The notes: generated by a model not told the origin, from the letters alone. 32,488 nucleotides of DNA from an uncultured Collinsella sp. (GCA_959596495.1 CAUFXK010000016.1:1-32488), one strand, 5' to 3'; numbered from the stretch's first letter, positions 23,589-32,094 are shown. Numbers and translations are program-made.

Positions 23589-24737
23589 ATGAGTAAGAAA
23601 GAATGCATCGCGATGCTCCTCGCAGGAGGACAGGGCAGCCGATTGGGGGCACTCACCCAAAAGATCGCTAAGCCGGCGGTTAGCTTTGGTGGCAAGTTCC
23701 GCATTATCGACTTTTCGCTCTCCAACTGCTCCAACTCGGGCATCGACACGGTGGGCGTTCTGACGCAGTACCGTCCCTACCTGCTGCATGCCTACGTGGG
23801 CTCCGGCGAGGCGTGGGATCTGGACAGCCGTGACGGCGGCGTGTCGATCCTACCGCCGTACGAGACGCAGACCGGCGGCGCCTGGTATGCGGGCACGGCC
23901 GACGCCATTACGCAGAACCTCGACTACATCAAGGCCAACGACCCCAAGTACGTCCTGATTCTTTCGGGCGATCACCTGTATCGCATGGACTACCGCAAGA
24001 TGCTCAAGACGCACATTGAGAATAACGCCGACCTCACGGTGAGCGTTATGCCCGTGCCGTGGGAGGAGGCCAGCCGCTTTGGCATCCTGACCACCGACCC
24101 CGAGGACGGCCGCATCACCAAGTTCACCGAGAAGCCCGATAAGCCCGATTCGAACCTCGCGTCCATGGGCATCTACATCTTCTCGGCCGACGTGCTGATC
24201 GAGGCGCTCGAGGAGGACGCTCTGGACCAGCGCTCGAGCCACGACTTTGGCAAGGACATCATCCCCAAGCTTCTCGGCGAGGGCAAGCGCCTGTACAGCT
24301 ACGAGTTCCACGGCTTTTGGAAGGACGTCGGCACCATCGCCAGCTTCCACGAGACCTCGATGGACCTGCTGGGCAACAACCCCGAGTTCGATTTGTTCGA
24401 CAAGCACTTCCCCATCATGTCCAACATCACCACGCGTCCGCCGCACTACATTGGCCCGGACGGCCGCCTGGACGACTGCCTGGTCTCCAACGGCTGCAAG
24501 ATCTACGGCACCGCTCGCCACTCGATCATTTCGACCGATGTCATCATCGAGGAGCGCGCCGTGGTCGAGGACTCCGTGCTGCTGCCGGGCGCGCACGTCA
24601 AGAGCGGTGCGCACATCTGCCGCGCTATTTTGGGCGAGAACTCCACGGTCGAAGAGGGCGTGAAGCTCGGCTCTGTCGATACCACCAAGGATACGGCCGT
24701 CGTTGGAAATGACGTCGTTATCGGGAAGGGGGAATGA
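23589..24737 (+). CDS. glgC: Glucose-1-phosphate adenylyltransferase, catalytic subunit
   Basis: The product has 382 residues, with AAGGAG seven nt before ATG 23589. It makes ADP-glucose, the donor for GlgA. The pyrophosphorylase signature LLAGGQGSRLGALT (residues 10-23), KPAVSFGGKFRIIDF, WYAGTADAITQN, LSGDHLYRMDY and the glucose-1-phosphate site KFTEKPDKPDSNLASMGIY are all present. A left-handed beta-helix follows (SNGCKIYGTARHSIIS onward). The stop is 4 nt from the glgD start, so the two subunits are translated together. Confidence 0.96.
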   Translation: MSKKECIAMLLAGGQGSRLGALTQKIAKPAVSFGGKFRIIDFSLSNCSNSGIDTVGVLTQYRPYLLHAYVGSGEAWDLDSRDGGVSILPPYETQTGGAWYAGTADAITQNLDYIKANDPKYVLILSGDHLYRMDYRKMLKTHIENNADLTVSVMPVPWEEASRFGILTTDPEDGRITKFTEKPDKPDSNLASMGIYIFSADVLIEALEEDALDQRSSHDFGKDIIPKLLGEGKRLYSYEFHGFWKDVGTIASFHETSMDLLGNNPEFDLFDKHFPIMSNITTRPPHYIGPDGRLDDCLVSNGCKIYGTARHSIISTDVIIEERAVVEDSVLLPGAHVKSGAHICRAILGENSTVEEGVKLGSVDTTKDTAVVGNDVVIGKGE

Positions 24738-24741
24738 TCCG

Positions 24742-25869
24742 ATGATCAATCGCAAGGCCATCGGTTATATCACCGCTAACTACTCTTCGACTTACGGCAG
24801 CGTGCTGCTCAAGGACCGTCCCATCGCGTCCGTTCCCTTTTTGGGCCGCTACCGCCTGATCGACTTCCCGCTGTCCAACATGATGAATGCCGGCATCAAG
24901 ACCGTCGGCGTCGTTATGCCGGGAAACTACCGCTCGCTGATCGACCACGTGGGCTCGGGTAAGGACTGGGGCCTGGACCGCAAGAAGGGCGGCCTGTTCA
25001 TGGTGCCCGGCAACGCGTATGGCACCACCAAGGGCGGCATGCGCTTCCTGCTGCGCGACATCATCTCCAACAAGACGCTGTTCCAGCGCTCGGACAAGCC
25101 CTATGTCGTGATGATGGGCACCAACATCATCTTTAACATGGACCTCAACACCATCATCGACGCACACGAGAACTCCGGCGCCCAGATGACCGTGGTGTAC
25201 TGCAAGGCCACGCGCAACGTCGATGACGAGACCAAACTCGAGATTAACGAGAACGGCCGCCTGACGGGCGTGAGCGCCGGCGTCGTGTACGGCGACAACG
25301 CCTCTATGGACTGCTGCATCGTCAACCGCGAGACGCTGCTCGAGATTATCGACCACTACCAGGCCGCCGACTATCTGGACCTGCTCGAGGCACTCCAGGG
25401 CGACTTTGGCAACATCGACGTGTGCAGCTACGAGTACAAGGGCGAGGTCGTGGGCGTGTTTAGCGAGAAGTCGCTGTACCGCCGCAGCATGGACCTGCTC
25501 GACCAGACCGTGGCCGATCAGCTCTTTGACCCCGAGCGCCCGATCCTGACCAAGGCTCACGACGTGCCGCCTTCGCGCTATGCGACCGGCAGCCACGCGT
25601 GCAACTCGATCATCTCGGCCGGCTGCATCATCAAAGGCACCGTGCGCAACTCGATCCTGTCGCGCGGCGTCGTGGTCGAGGAAGGCGCTTCGGTGACCAA
25701 CTCGATCATCAACCAGAGCTGCATCATCAAGAGCGGCGCACGCGTTGAGAATGCCATCCTGGATAAGAACAACGTGGTCCCCACCAATACCGAGCTTCGC
25801 GGCACGCCCGAGAACATTCTGGTGCTGGGCAAGGCTCCGTTAACTTCCGACACCACCATCGTGCGTTAA
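24742..25869 (+). CDS. glgD: Glucose-1-phosphate adenylyltransferase, regulatory subunit
   Basis: The product has 375 residues from ATG 24742 (MINRKAIGYITANY). The upstream open frame is rejected because it runs into glgC. It has the fold and beta-helix of GlgC (FLGRYRLIDFPLSNMMNAG, GTTKGGMRFL, NSIISAGCIIKGTVRNSIL). However, the N-terminal GGxGxRL catalytic loop is replaced by YITANYSSTYGSV, and the SGDHLYRMD motif by MMGTNIIFNMDL. This is the pattern of GlgD subunits, which pair with GlgC and tune its activity. It is directly coupled to glgC. Confidence 0.94.
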   Translation: MINRKAIGYITANYSSTYGSVLLKDRPIASVPFLGRYRLIDFPLSNMMNAGIKTVGVVMPGNYRSLIDHVGSGKDWGLDRKKGGLFMVPGNAYGTTKGGMRFLLRDIISNKTLFQRSDKPYVVMMGTNIIFNMDLNTIIDAHENSGAQMTVVYCKATRNVDDETKLEINENGRLTGVSAGVVYGDNASMDCCIVNRETLLEIIDHYQAADYLDLLEALQGDFGNIDVCSYEYKGEVVGVFSEKSLYRRSMDLLDQTVADQLFDPERPILTKAHDVPPSRYATGSHACNSIISAGCIIKGTVRNSILSRGVVVEEGASVTNSIINQSCIIKSGARVENAILDKNNVVPTNTELRGTPENILVLGKAPLTSDTTIVR

Positions 25870-25900
25870 CGTTGGCACCGCAACATCGCTCGTAACATGT

Positions 25901-25936
25901 AGAATAGCCGCCCGGTTAGCGCCAGGCGGCTATTCT
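25901..25936. promoter_or_regulatory. Strong hairpin upstream of glgA
   Basis: Perfect 12-bp arms agaatagccgcc (25901-25912) and ggcggctattct (25925-25936) flank a 12-nt loop, ending 23 nt before glgA ATG 25960. Only a weak pyrimidine run (ttct) is inside the stem and no U-tract follows. It could be an imperfect terminator of glgCD or a leader structure for glgA. Confidence 0.6.
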
Positions 25937-25959
25937 CGAATTACAACATGGGAGACAAT

Positions 25960-28323
25960 ATGGCAGAAACCAGCAAAAAGATGCAGATCGTGTTTGCCTC
26001 GGCCGAGTGCGCACCGTTTGTTAAGACCGGTGGCCTCGGCGACGTGGCGGGCTCGCTGCCTGCGGCGCTCGTGCGCGCCGGCGCCGAGGTTATCGTGATG
26101 GTGCCCAAGTACGCCACCATCAAGGACGAGTACAAGGCGCAGATGGAGCACTTCTCCGACTTTTACGTGAGCCTGGGCTGGCGCAATGAGTACTGTGGAC
26201 TCGAGAAGCTCGAGCACGACGGCGTCACCTATATGTTCATCGACAACGAGCGCTACTTTGCGCGCGACTATCCGTACGGCTTCTTTGACGACGGCGAGCG
26301 TTTTGCGTTCTTCTCCAAGGCCATCACCGAGAGCCTGCAGCACCTGCCGGCCGGCTTTGAGTGCGACATCCTGCATTGCAACGACTGGCAGACGGCACTG
26401 GCACCAGTGTTCTTACGCGAGTTCTACCAGGGCCTGCCGCTGTACGACCGCGTCAAGACCGTGTTCTCGATCCACAACGTGGCGTTCCAGGGCCAGTTTA
26501 GCGACACCGTGATGGAGGACATCCTGGGTGTGGCGCATATTCCGGCGGCCGCCTCGCAGCTGCGCTGCGACGCCTGCAGCATCAACTACATGCTGGGCGC
26601 GCTGCACTATGCCGACGCCATCACAACGGTGAGCCCCACCTATGCGGGCGAGATCCAGACACCCGAGTTTGGCGAGGGCCTGGACGGCGTGCTGCGCGAG
26701 CGTTCCTACGCGCTGCAGGGCATTTTGAATGGCATTGACGTGGCGGGCTTTGACCCGGCAACCGACAAGCGCATTGCCGCCAACTACACGATTGACGATC
26801 GTTCCGGCAAGGCCGTGTGCAAGGCCAAGCTGCAGGAAGAGCTAGGCCTCGAGGTTCGCGACGACCGCCCGCTTATGGTGATGGTTACTCGCCTGACGCG
26901 CCAGAAGGGCATGGACCTGGTCATGTACGCGCTCGACCGCATCCTGTCCGGCGGCGTTCAGGTGGCCGTGCTGGGCACAGGCGACCGCGACTACGAGGAC
27001 GGCCTGCGCTACTTCCAGGACAAGTACCCTGGCACCATGGCCGCGCGCATCGAATTCGATCCGGCACTGTCGCAGCGTATGTACGCCGCCGCCGACATGT
27101 TCCTGATGCCTTCGAAGTTTGAGCCCTGCGGTCTGTCGCAGATCATCGCCATGCGCTACGGCACCCTGCCCATCGTGCGCGAGACCGGTGGCTTGAAGGA
27201 CACCGTGATCCCGTATAACGAGTTTACCGGCGAGGGTACGGGCTTCTCGTTTAGCAACTTTAATGGCGACGAGATGGGCGACGCGGTCTTCCGCGCAGCG
27301 CGCCTGTTCTGGGATAACCGTGAGGCATGGAACCAGCTGGTCACGCAGGCCATGAGCCAGGACTTTAGCTGGACGCGTTCGGCCGATAAGTATCTGGACC
27401 TGTACTTCTTTATGCACCCGGAGATTGAGAGGCCGGCGGGTGTGGAGGCTGCGGCCGAGAAGGCTGAGGCCGAGCCCGAGGTTGTGGCTGAGGCCGAGCC
27501 GGTTGTTGAGGCACCCGCTGCTGCCGAGGAGCCCAAGACTGAGGAGAAGCCGGTTGAGGCTAAATCTGAGGTGAAGGTTGAGGCAGCTCCCGAGGCTGAG
27601 GCTAAGCCAGCTGCGAAGCCTACCGCCAAGAAGACCACGACGCGCAAGACGACGGCCAAGAAGGCTACGACAACCATGGCCGCTGCCACCAAGACCGACG
27701 CAGCAAAGACGACTACCGCCAAGGCAACGACCACGCGCAAGCGCACGACCGCCGCAGCCAAGAAAGCTGCCGAGGCCGAGATCGCTCCCGAGGTAAAGGC
27801 CGAGACCGCCACCGCCGAGGCTAAGCCTGTGGCAAAGGCTCCGGCCAAGTCTGCCGCCAAGAAGACGGCCGCGTCCAAGACCGCGACCACCAAGAAGGCC
27901 ACGGCTACGAAGTCGACGACGAGCAAGGCTGCTACGACGAAGGCCGCCGCAAAGACGACCGCGAAGGCCGCCGCAAAGTCCGTCGTCAAGGTCGAGGAGG
28001 CACCCTCCGAGCCCAAGGCCAAGGCAGCTGTCGAGGCAAAGCCGGCCGCCAAGACCACCACGCGCAAGCGCGCTACGACGACGGCCAAAAAGACCACGAC
28101 CAAGGCTGCTGCTCCCAAGGCAGAGGCTAAGGCCGAGGACAAGCCCGCAGTAAAGGCCGAGCCTGCTCCGAAGGCCGCAGAGGTCAAGACCGCTCCGAAG
28201 GCTACGGCAAAGACCAAGCCCGCCAAGGAGACCCCGGTCTCCCCCGCTGTTCCGGCCGAGGAAAAGGCCCCGACCAAGAAGACCTCCGTCCGTAAGGCAA
28301 CGGCCACCCGCAAGCGCCACTAA
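25960..28323 (+). CDS. glgA: Glycogen synthase (ADP-glucose type) with very long basic C-terminal tail
   Basis: The product has 787 residues from ATG 25960 (MAETSKKMQIVFASAE), with GGGAG five nt upstream; the ATG 12 nt earlier lies in front of that site and is rejected. The GT5 core fills about residues 8-490: KTGGLGDVAGSLPAAL (Lys22 donor site), HCNDWQTALAPVF, VFSIHNVAFQGQF, MVTRLTRQKGMDLV, and SKFEPCGLSQIIAMRYG with Glu388. It adds glucose from ADP-glucose to alpha-1,4 chains. The last roughly 297 residues are not part of any GT5 enzyme I know. First comes an acidic Ala/Glu/Pro/Val stretch, then long Lys/Ala/Thr runs such as KKTTTRKTTAKKATTT, ending KATATRKRH. A good hairpin terminator follows. 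Confidence 0.95.
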   Translation: MAETSKKMQIVFASAECAPFVKTGGLGDVAGSLPAALVRAGAEVIVMVPKYATIKDEYKAQMEHFSDFYVSLGWRNEYCGLEKLEHDGVTYMFIDNERYFARDYPYGFFDDGERFAFFSKAITESLQHLPAGFECDILHCNDWQTALAPVFLREFYQGLPLYDRVKTVFSIHNVAFQGQFSDTVMEDILGVAHIPAAASQLRCDACSINYMLGALHYADAITTVSPTYAGEIQTPEFGEGLDGVLRERSYALQGILNGIDVAGFDPATDKRIAANYTIDDRSGKAVCKAKLQEELGLEVRDDRPLMVMVTRLTRQKGMDLVMYALDRILSGGVQVAVLGTGDRDYEDGLRYFQDKYPGTMAARIEFDPALSQRMYAAADMFLMPSKFEPCGLSQIIAMRYGTLPIVRETGGLKDTVIPYNEFTGEGTGFSFSNFNGDEMGDAVFRAARLFWDNREAWNQLVTQAMSQDFSWTRSADKYLDLYFFMHPEIERPAGVEAAAEKAEAEPEVVAEAEPVVEAPAAAEEPKTEEKPVEAKSEVKVEAAPEAEAKPAAKPTAKKTTTRKTTAKKATTTMAAATKTDAAKTTTAKATTTRKRTTAAAKKAAEAEIAPEVKAETATAEAKPVAKAPAKSAAKKTAASKTATTKKATATKSTTSKAATTKAAAKTTAKAAAKSVVKVEEAPSEPKAKAAVEAKPAAKTTTRKRATTTAKKTTTKAAAPKAEAKAEDKPAVKAEPAPKAAEVKTAPKATAKTKPAKETPVSPAVPAEEKAPTKKTSVRKATATRKRH
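27430..28320 (+). repeat. Low-complexity histone-H1-like coding tail of glgA
   Basis: This codes for about 297 residues. The segment to about 27590 is acidic (EAEPEVVAEAEPVVEAPAAA). The rest is basic, with recurring T-T-R-K, A-A-K-K and K-A-T-T-T-K steps. The same step types occur in the glgB tail. The DNA is imperfectly repetitive (aagacgacg, gccgccaag units). Long open frames on the opposite strand here are by-products of this composition. Confidence 0.85.
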
Positions 28324-28350
28324 TCCGGACGATTAAAACTTAATCCAACG

Positions 28351-28387
28351 CAAGATGAGGGCGCCCCTACCAGGCGCCCTCATCTTG
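28351..28387 (+). terminator. Probable terminator after glgA
   Basis: Perfect 15-bp arms caagatgagggcgcc (28351-28365) and its complement (28373-28387) enclose a 7-nt loop, 28 nt after the glgA stop. The following T-run is poor (gttgaactt), so strength is uncertain, but the stem is very stable. Confidence 0.7.
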
Positions 28388-28413
28388 GTTGAACTTCTGT
28401 ATTAAAAAGAGGG

Positions 28414-28547
28414 CCGGTTTACTACGACAAAATGGCTCCAGCCGACCACGGCGGGTAATCTACGAAATTGGCAACGCCTCTACCTGCGGTTTTAATATCA
28501 CCAAAATGACCCTGGTTGAGATCATTCAATTCGTCGTAGTAAACCGG
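28414..28547. repeat. 134-bp noncoding element with 15-bp inverted ends
   Basis: Arm ccggtttactacgac (28414-28428) recurs exactly inverted at 28533-28547. The interior contains a smaller gccg/cggc hairpin near 28450-28465 and no ribosome-site-linked gene. It could be a miniature inverted-repeat element, a structured RNA or a large palindromic repeat. No transposase and no clear target duplication are visible. It lies between the glgA terminator and the control region of the next gene. Confidence 0.6.
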
Positions 28548-28611
28548 GTTACTTTTGTTTGGCTACAAATAGTATCGGTATAGGCACATTTGAATATCGC
28601 GATAATTTGGG

Positions 28612-28692
28612 TGGTAAAACGATTTTCTAGGACAACCGTTCGCCGATGGTAAACGGATGTTGTTTATACAGCCTGTGTACAACAGATATACT
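28612..28692 (+). promoter_or_regulatory. Control region before the GH13-GH77 gene: TGGTAAA(A)C boxes and candidate -10
   Basis: TGGTAAAAC at 28612-28620 (continuing gattttc, so CG-centred) and TGGTAAAC at 28647-28654 match the boxes upstream of glgB. A TATACT -10 candidate is at 28687-28692, with no good -35 at 17 bp, which is common for regulated promoters. An imperfect palindrome tgttgtttatacag/ctgtgtacaaca (28658-28684) lies between. About 60 nt of leader precede ATG 28754. Confidence 0.5.
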
Positions 28693-28753
28693 TACATCCT
28701 GTGCGTAAAGCCCATGGCCCGCAGGCCGTGATTCTATTGAACTGGACCGTATT

Positions 28754-31700
28754 ATGAGATTGATTCACAACAGCCGTCTGCCGCAGTTTCGTACTCCGTT
28801 TGGCGCTGTGACCACTGGAACTTCCGTTTCGCTATCGGTGATTTTGGAGGATGCCGACCCCAACCAGGCAACGCTCACCCTGCGCACCTGGGTCGATGAA
28901 ATCGGTGAGTCTCTGTATCCCATGACGCACGAGGGCGACGGCATATTTACCGTAGAGCTTGAGTGCACTGAGCCCTGTCTTATCTGGTACAGCTTTATCT
29001 GCAACATCGAGGGCCAGCCCGAGGTACGCCTGGGTGCACCGCAGGGTCGCACCGGTGGCGAGGGTGTGACCTACAACTACGCCGAGGTTCCGTCCTTCCA
29101 GATTACCGTCTACAAGCACCGAGAGAACCGTCCCACTTGGTACGAGCGCGGTATGGTCTACCAGATCTTCCCCGACCGCTATGCACGCGACGAAAACTGG
29201 CGCGAACGCACGCTTGCCGAAGTTGAAAAACCGCGCAAAGGAATCCAGCGCCGCATGGTCGAGGACTGGAACGAACCGCCCGAGTACGAGCGTGCCGAAG
29301 ACGGCTCCATCAAGACCTGGGATTTTTACGGCGGCTCGCTCAAGGGTATCCAAAATGACCTGCCCCGCATTGCCGAGCTAGGCTTTACGGCCATCTACCT
29401 CAACCCAATCTTTGAGGCCGCGAGTAACCACCGCTACGACACGGCCGACTACACCAAGATCGACCCGATCCTGGGCACCGAGCAGGACTTTACCGAGCTG
29501 TGCCAGGCAGCCGAGAAGCTGGGCATCTCCATCATCCTGGACGGCGTCTTCAACCACACGGGCGACGATTCGATCTATTTCAACCGCTACGGCAACTATC
29601 CCGGCGTGGGCGCTTGGCAGAGCGAGGATTCACCGTGGCGCGATGCGTTTTACTTCCATGAGGACGGTTCGTATGACTGCTGGTGGGGCGTGGGCAACAT
29701 GCCCGCCATCAATGAGAGCTCCGAACTGGTGCGCGAGCGGCTCCTGGGCAAGGACGGCGTGATCCGTAAATGGCTGCGCGCCGGTGCCCATGGCTGGCGA
29801 CTCGATGTGGCCGACGAGCTTTCCGACGACTTCCTGGCCGAGATCAAAAAGGCCGTGCTCGCCGAGAAGCCCGACGCGCTGCTGCTCGGCGAAGTCTGGG
29901 AAGACGCCTCCAACAAGATCAGCTATGGCCACCTGCGTCGCTATCTGCAGGGCTCGGAGCTCGACTCCGCCATGGACTACCCCTTCCGCGACATGGTCAT
30001 CGGCTTTTTGATGGGCTACAAGAACGCATATCAGGCTGCCGAGGATATCGAGACCCTGCGCGAGAACTACCCGCACGAGGCACTGGCCTGCGCACTCAAT
30101 CTGCTTTCGAGCCACGACCGTCCTCGCATCATCTCAGTACTCGGCGGTGGCCCCGACGAGTCACAGCTGCCCGAGAGCGAGCGCAGCAAATGGCGCCTGG
30201 ACGATAACTCGATGGGTCTGGCCAAGAGCCGTTTTTGGCTGGCGACGCTCATGCAGATGACCTTCCCGGGTGTGCCCTCGATCTATTATGGCGACGAGTA
30301 CGGCTTGGAGGGCCTCACCGATCCGGGCAACCGCCGTACCCTGCCGACCAAGGACCAACTCCACGACTTCGACACGCTGGCCATCGTTAAGAACGCGTCT
30401 GCCGTGCGCCGCGCGCTGCCCTTTATGGTCGATGGCGAGATCAAGGCCTTTGCGCTCAACGACGAAGTCTTGGCTTACACCCGCACGGGCAAAGACGGCG
30501 AGGCCGCGACGGTTATCATCAACCGCAGCCTGCGCAATTCGCACCGCGTGACGATTCCGGCGCTCGGCGAATGCGCGAGCGACGTGATCAGCGGTCACGA
30601 GCGCGAGATCCACAACGGTACCGTCACGCTCGACCTGTACCCGCTGGGCTCTTCGATCATCTATCACCATGCCGAGAAGCGTCTGCAGGAGCCGCTCGAT
30701 CATGGCGCGGGCGTTGTGTGCCACATCACCTCGGTGCCGACCGATGACGGCAAGCCCGGCACAATCGGTGCGCCCACGCGTCGCTTTATCGACCATCTGG
30801 CCGCTATGGGCATGCGCTACTGGCAAGTCCTGCCCGTCAACCCGACGGACTTCTTCCGCTCCCCTTACGCTGGGCCTTCGGCCTTTGCGGGCAATATTGA
30901 CCTGCTGTCCGAGAGTCACGAGGAGCTGGCCGCCGACTTTGCTGCATGGAAGGCTCACGGCGGCGAGGATGCCGACCCGCTGTACACGGCGTTTAAACAT
31001 CGCAACGCTGATTGGCTCGAAAAGTACTGCGTCTACATGGCCGTTAAGAAGTACTTTGAGGGCGAGTCGCGCCACGATTGGCCGGCAGATGTAGCGCGCT
31101 ACAACGAGTATCTGATCGATGACAAGCGCTTCCACGACGAGGCCGAGCTGCAGGCGTACATGCAGTATCGCTTTGACCTTGCCTGGTGCGAGCTCATGAA
31201 CTATGCGCACAAGAAGGGCATCGAGGTCATCGGCGATATCCCGATGTATGTCTCGGACGATTCGGCCGACGCGTGGAGCGAGCCCGAGAACTTCTGGCTG
31301 TCCGATACCGGCAAGGCGATTGAGATTTCGGGCGCGCCGCCCGACAACTTTGCGCCCGAGGGCCAGGTGTGGGGCAACCCCACCTTCCGATGGGATCGCA
31401 TGAAGGAGAACGGCTATCGCTGGTGGATGGACCGCCTGCGTCGTGCGTTTTCGCTCTACGACCGCGTGCGCCTGGACCACTTCCTGGGCTTCCACAGCTA
31501 CTTTAGCATTCCCGCCGGTAAGGCCTGTGCCGACGGCCGCTGGCTGGCAGGCCCGGGCAAGGACCTGTTCCAGACCGCCTATGACGAGCTGGGCCCGCTC
31601 AACTTTATCGCCGAGGATCTGGGCTATCTGACGCCCGGCGTTCGCGCCATGGCTTCGACCTGCGGCTTCCCCGGCATGGACGTGCTGGAGTTTAGCGACT

Positions 31701-32050
31701 ACGACGTTCGTTGCGGAATTCACCCCACACCGGGAAAGATCCTGTACACCTCGACGCACGACACCTCGACACTTGCCGGCTGGTGCACGCGCTCCTTTGC
31801 AGGCAGCGATGAGCCGAGCGGCATTACATTGGCAAGCGAGCTCATGGGCAATGCCCTGGCAAGCGATGCACCGCTCGTGATGATGCCGCTGCAGGACGTG
31901 CTGGGACTGGGCGACGATGCACGTATGAACGTGCCGGGTGTAGCCACAGGCAACTGGACATGGCAGGCTGACGAGGCCGACGTTGCTGCAGCCGAGGAGA
32001 AAACTGCGAAGCTCCTGCGCAACACTCATAGATTCTGGGGCGAAGCGTGA
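28754..32050 (+). CDS. Fusion of GH13 alpha-glucan hydrolase (debranching/neopullulanase-like) and GH77 4-alpha-glucanotransferase
   Basis: The product has 1098 residues. An N-terminal beta domain (about 1-125) precedes a GH13 barrel. That barrel has MVYQIFPDRYARD, YDTADYTKIDPILG and VFNHTG, with catalytic Asp351 (WRLDVADEL), Glu380 (GEVWED) and Asp455 (SSHDRPR). A beta-sandwich follows to about 630. A complete MalQ-like domain then starts near GVVCHITSVPTDDGKPGTIG. Its catalytic residues are Asp908 (RLDHFLGF), Glu954 (AEDLGYL) and Asp1003 (TSTHDTSTLAGW). The protein would cut branches or short glucans and recycle the chains by disproportionation, feeding GlgP. Separate proteins normally do these jobs. 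Whether the first half prefers alpha-1,6 or alpha-1,4 bonds cannot be read. The ribosome site is weak (tgga). Confidence 0.92.
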   Translation: MRLIHNSRLPQFRTPFGAVTTGTSVSLSVILEDADPNQATLTLRTWVDEIGESLYPMTHEGDGIFTVELECTEPCLIWYSFICNIEGQPEVRLGAPQGRTGGEGVTYNYAEVPSFQITVYKHRENRPTWYERGMVYQIFPDRYARDENWRERTLAEVEKPRKGIQRRMVEDWNEPPEYERAEDGSIKTWDFYGGSLKGIQNDLPRIAELGFTAIYLNPIFEAASNHRYDTADYTKIDPILGTEQDFTELCQAAEKLGISIILDGVFNHTGDDSIYFNRYGNYPGVGAWQSEDSPWRDAFYFHEDGSYDCWWGVGNMPAINESSELVRERLLGKDGVIRKWLRAGAHGWRLDVADELSDDFLAEIKKAVLAEKPDALLLGEVWEDASNKISYGHLRRYLQGSELDSAMDYPFRDMVIGFLMGYKNAYQAAEDIETLRENYPHEALACALNLLSSHDRPRIISVLGGGPDESQLPESERSKWRLDDNSMGLAKSRFWLATLMQMTFPGVPSIYYGDEYGLEGLTDPGNRRTLPTKDQLHDFDTLAIVKNASAVRRALPFMVDGEIKAFALNDEVLAYTRTGKDGEAATVIINRSLRNSHRVTIPALGECASDVISGHEREIHNGTVTLDLYPLGSSIIYHHAEKRLQEPLDHGAGVVCHITSVPTDDGKPGTIGAPTRRFIDHLAAMGMRYWQVLPVNPTDFFRSPYAGPSAFAGNIDLLSESHEELAADFAAWKAHGGEDADPLYTAFKHRNADWLEKYCVYMAVKKYFEGESRHDWPADVARYNEYLIDDKRFHDEAELQAYMQYRFDLAWCELMNYAHKKGIEVIGDIPMYVSDDSADAWSEPENFWLSDTGKAIEISGAPPDNFAPEGQVWGNPTFRWDRMKENGYRWWMDRLRRAFSLYDRVRLDHFLGFHSYFSIPAGKACADGRWLAGPGKDLFQTAYDELGPLNFIAEDLGYLTPGVRAMASTCGFPGMDVLEFSDYDVRCGIHPTPGKILYTSTHDTSTLAGWCTRSFAGSDEPSGITLASELMGNALASDAPLVMMPLQDVLGLGDDARMNVPGVATGNWTWQADEADVAAAEEKTAKLLRNTHRFWGEA

Positions 32051-32094
32051 TAAAACCCCCGATATAGGGTACAGTTACAGCTGTTTGAATTTTT

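Noticed and set aside
26842..28320. Long antisense open frames (up to 492 residues) opposite glgA
   Set aside because: They arise from the repetitive Ala/Lys codons of the tail read backwards (Gly/Leu/Arg or Val/Phe/Ala repeats). The sense strand has the GT5 core in frame.
28389..28583. A 64-residue frame inside the 134-bp inverted-repeat element
   Set aside because: No ribosome site, and the sequence is better explained by the inverted repeat.
30161..32029. A 622-residue open frame opposite the GH13-GH77 gene
   Set aside because: Shadow of a GC-rich coding sequence; the sense frame holds both catalytic triads.
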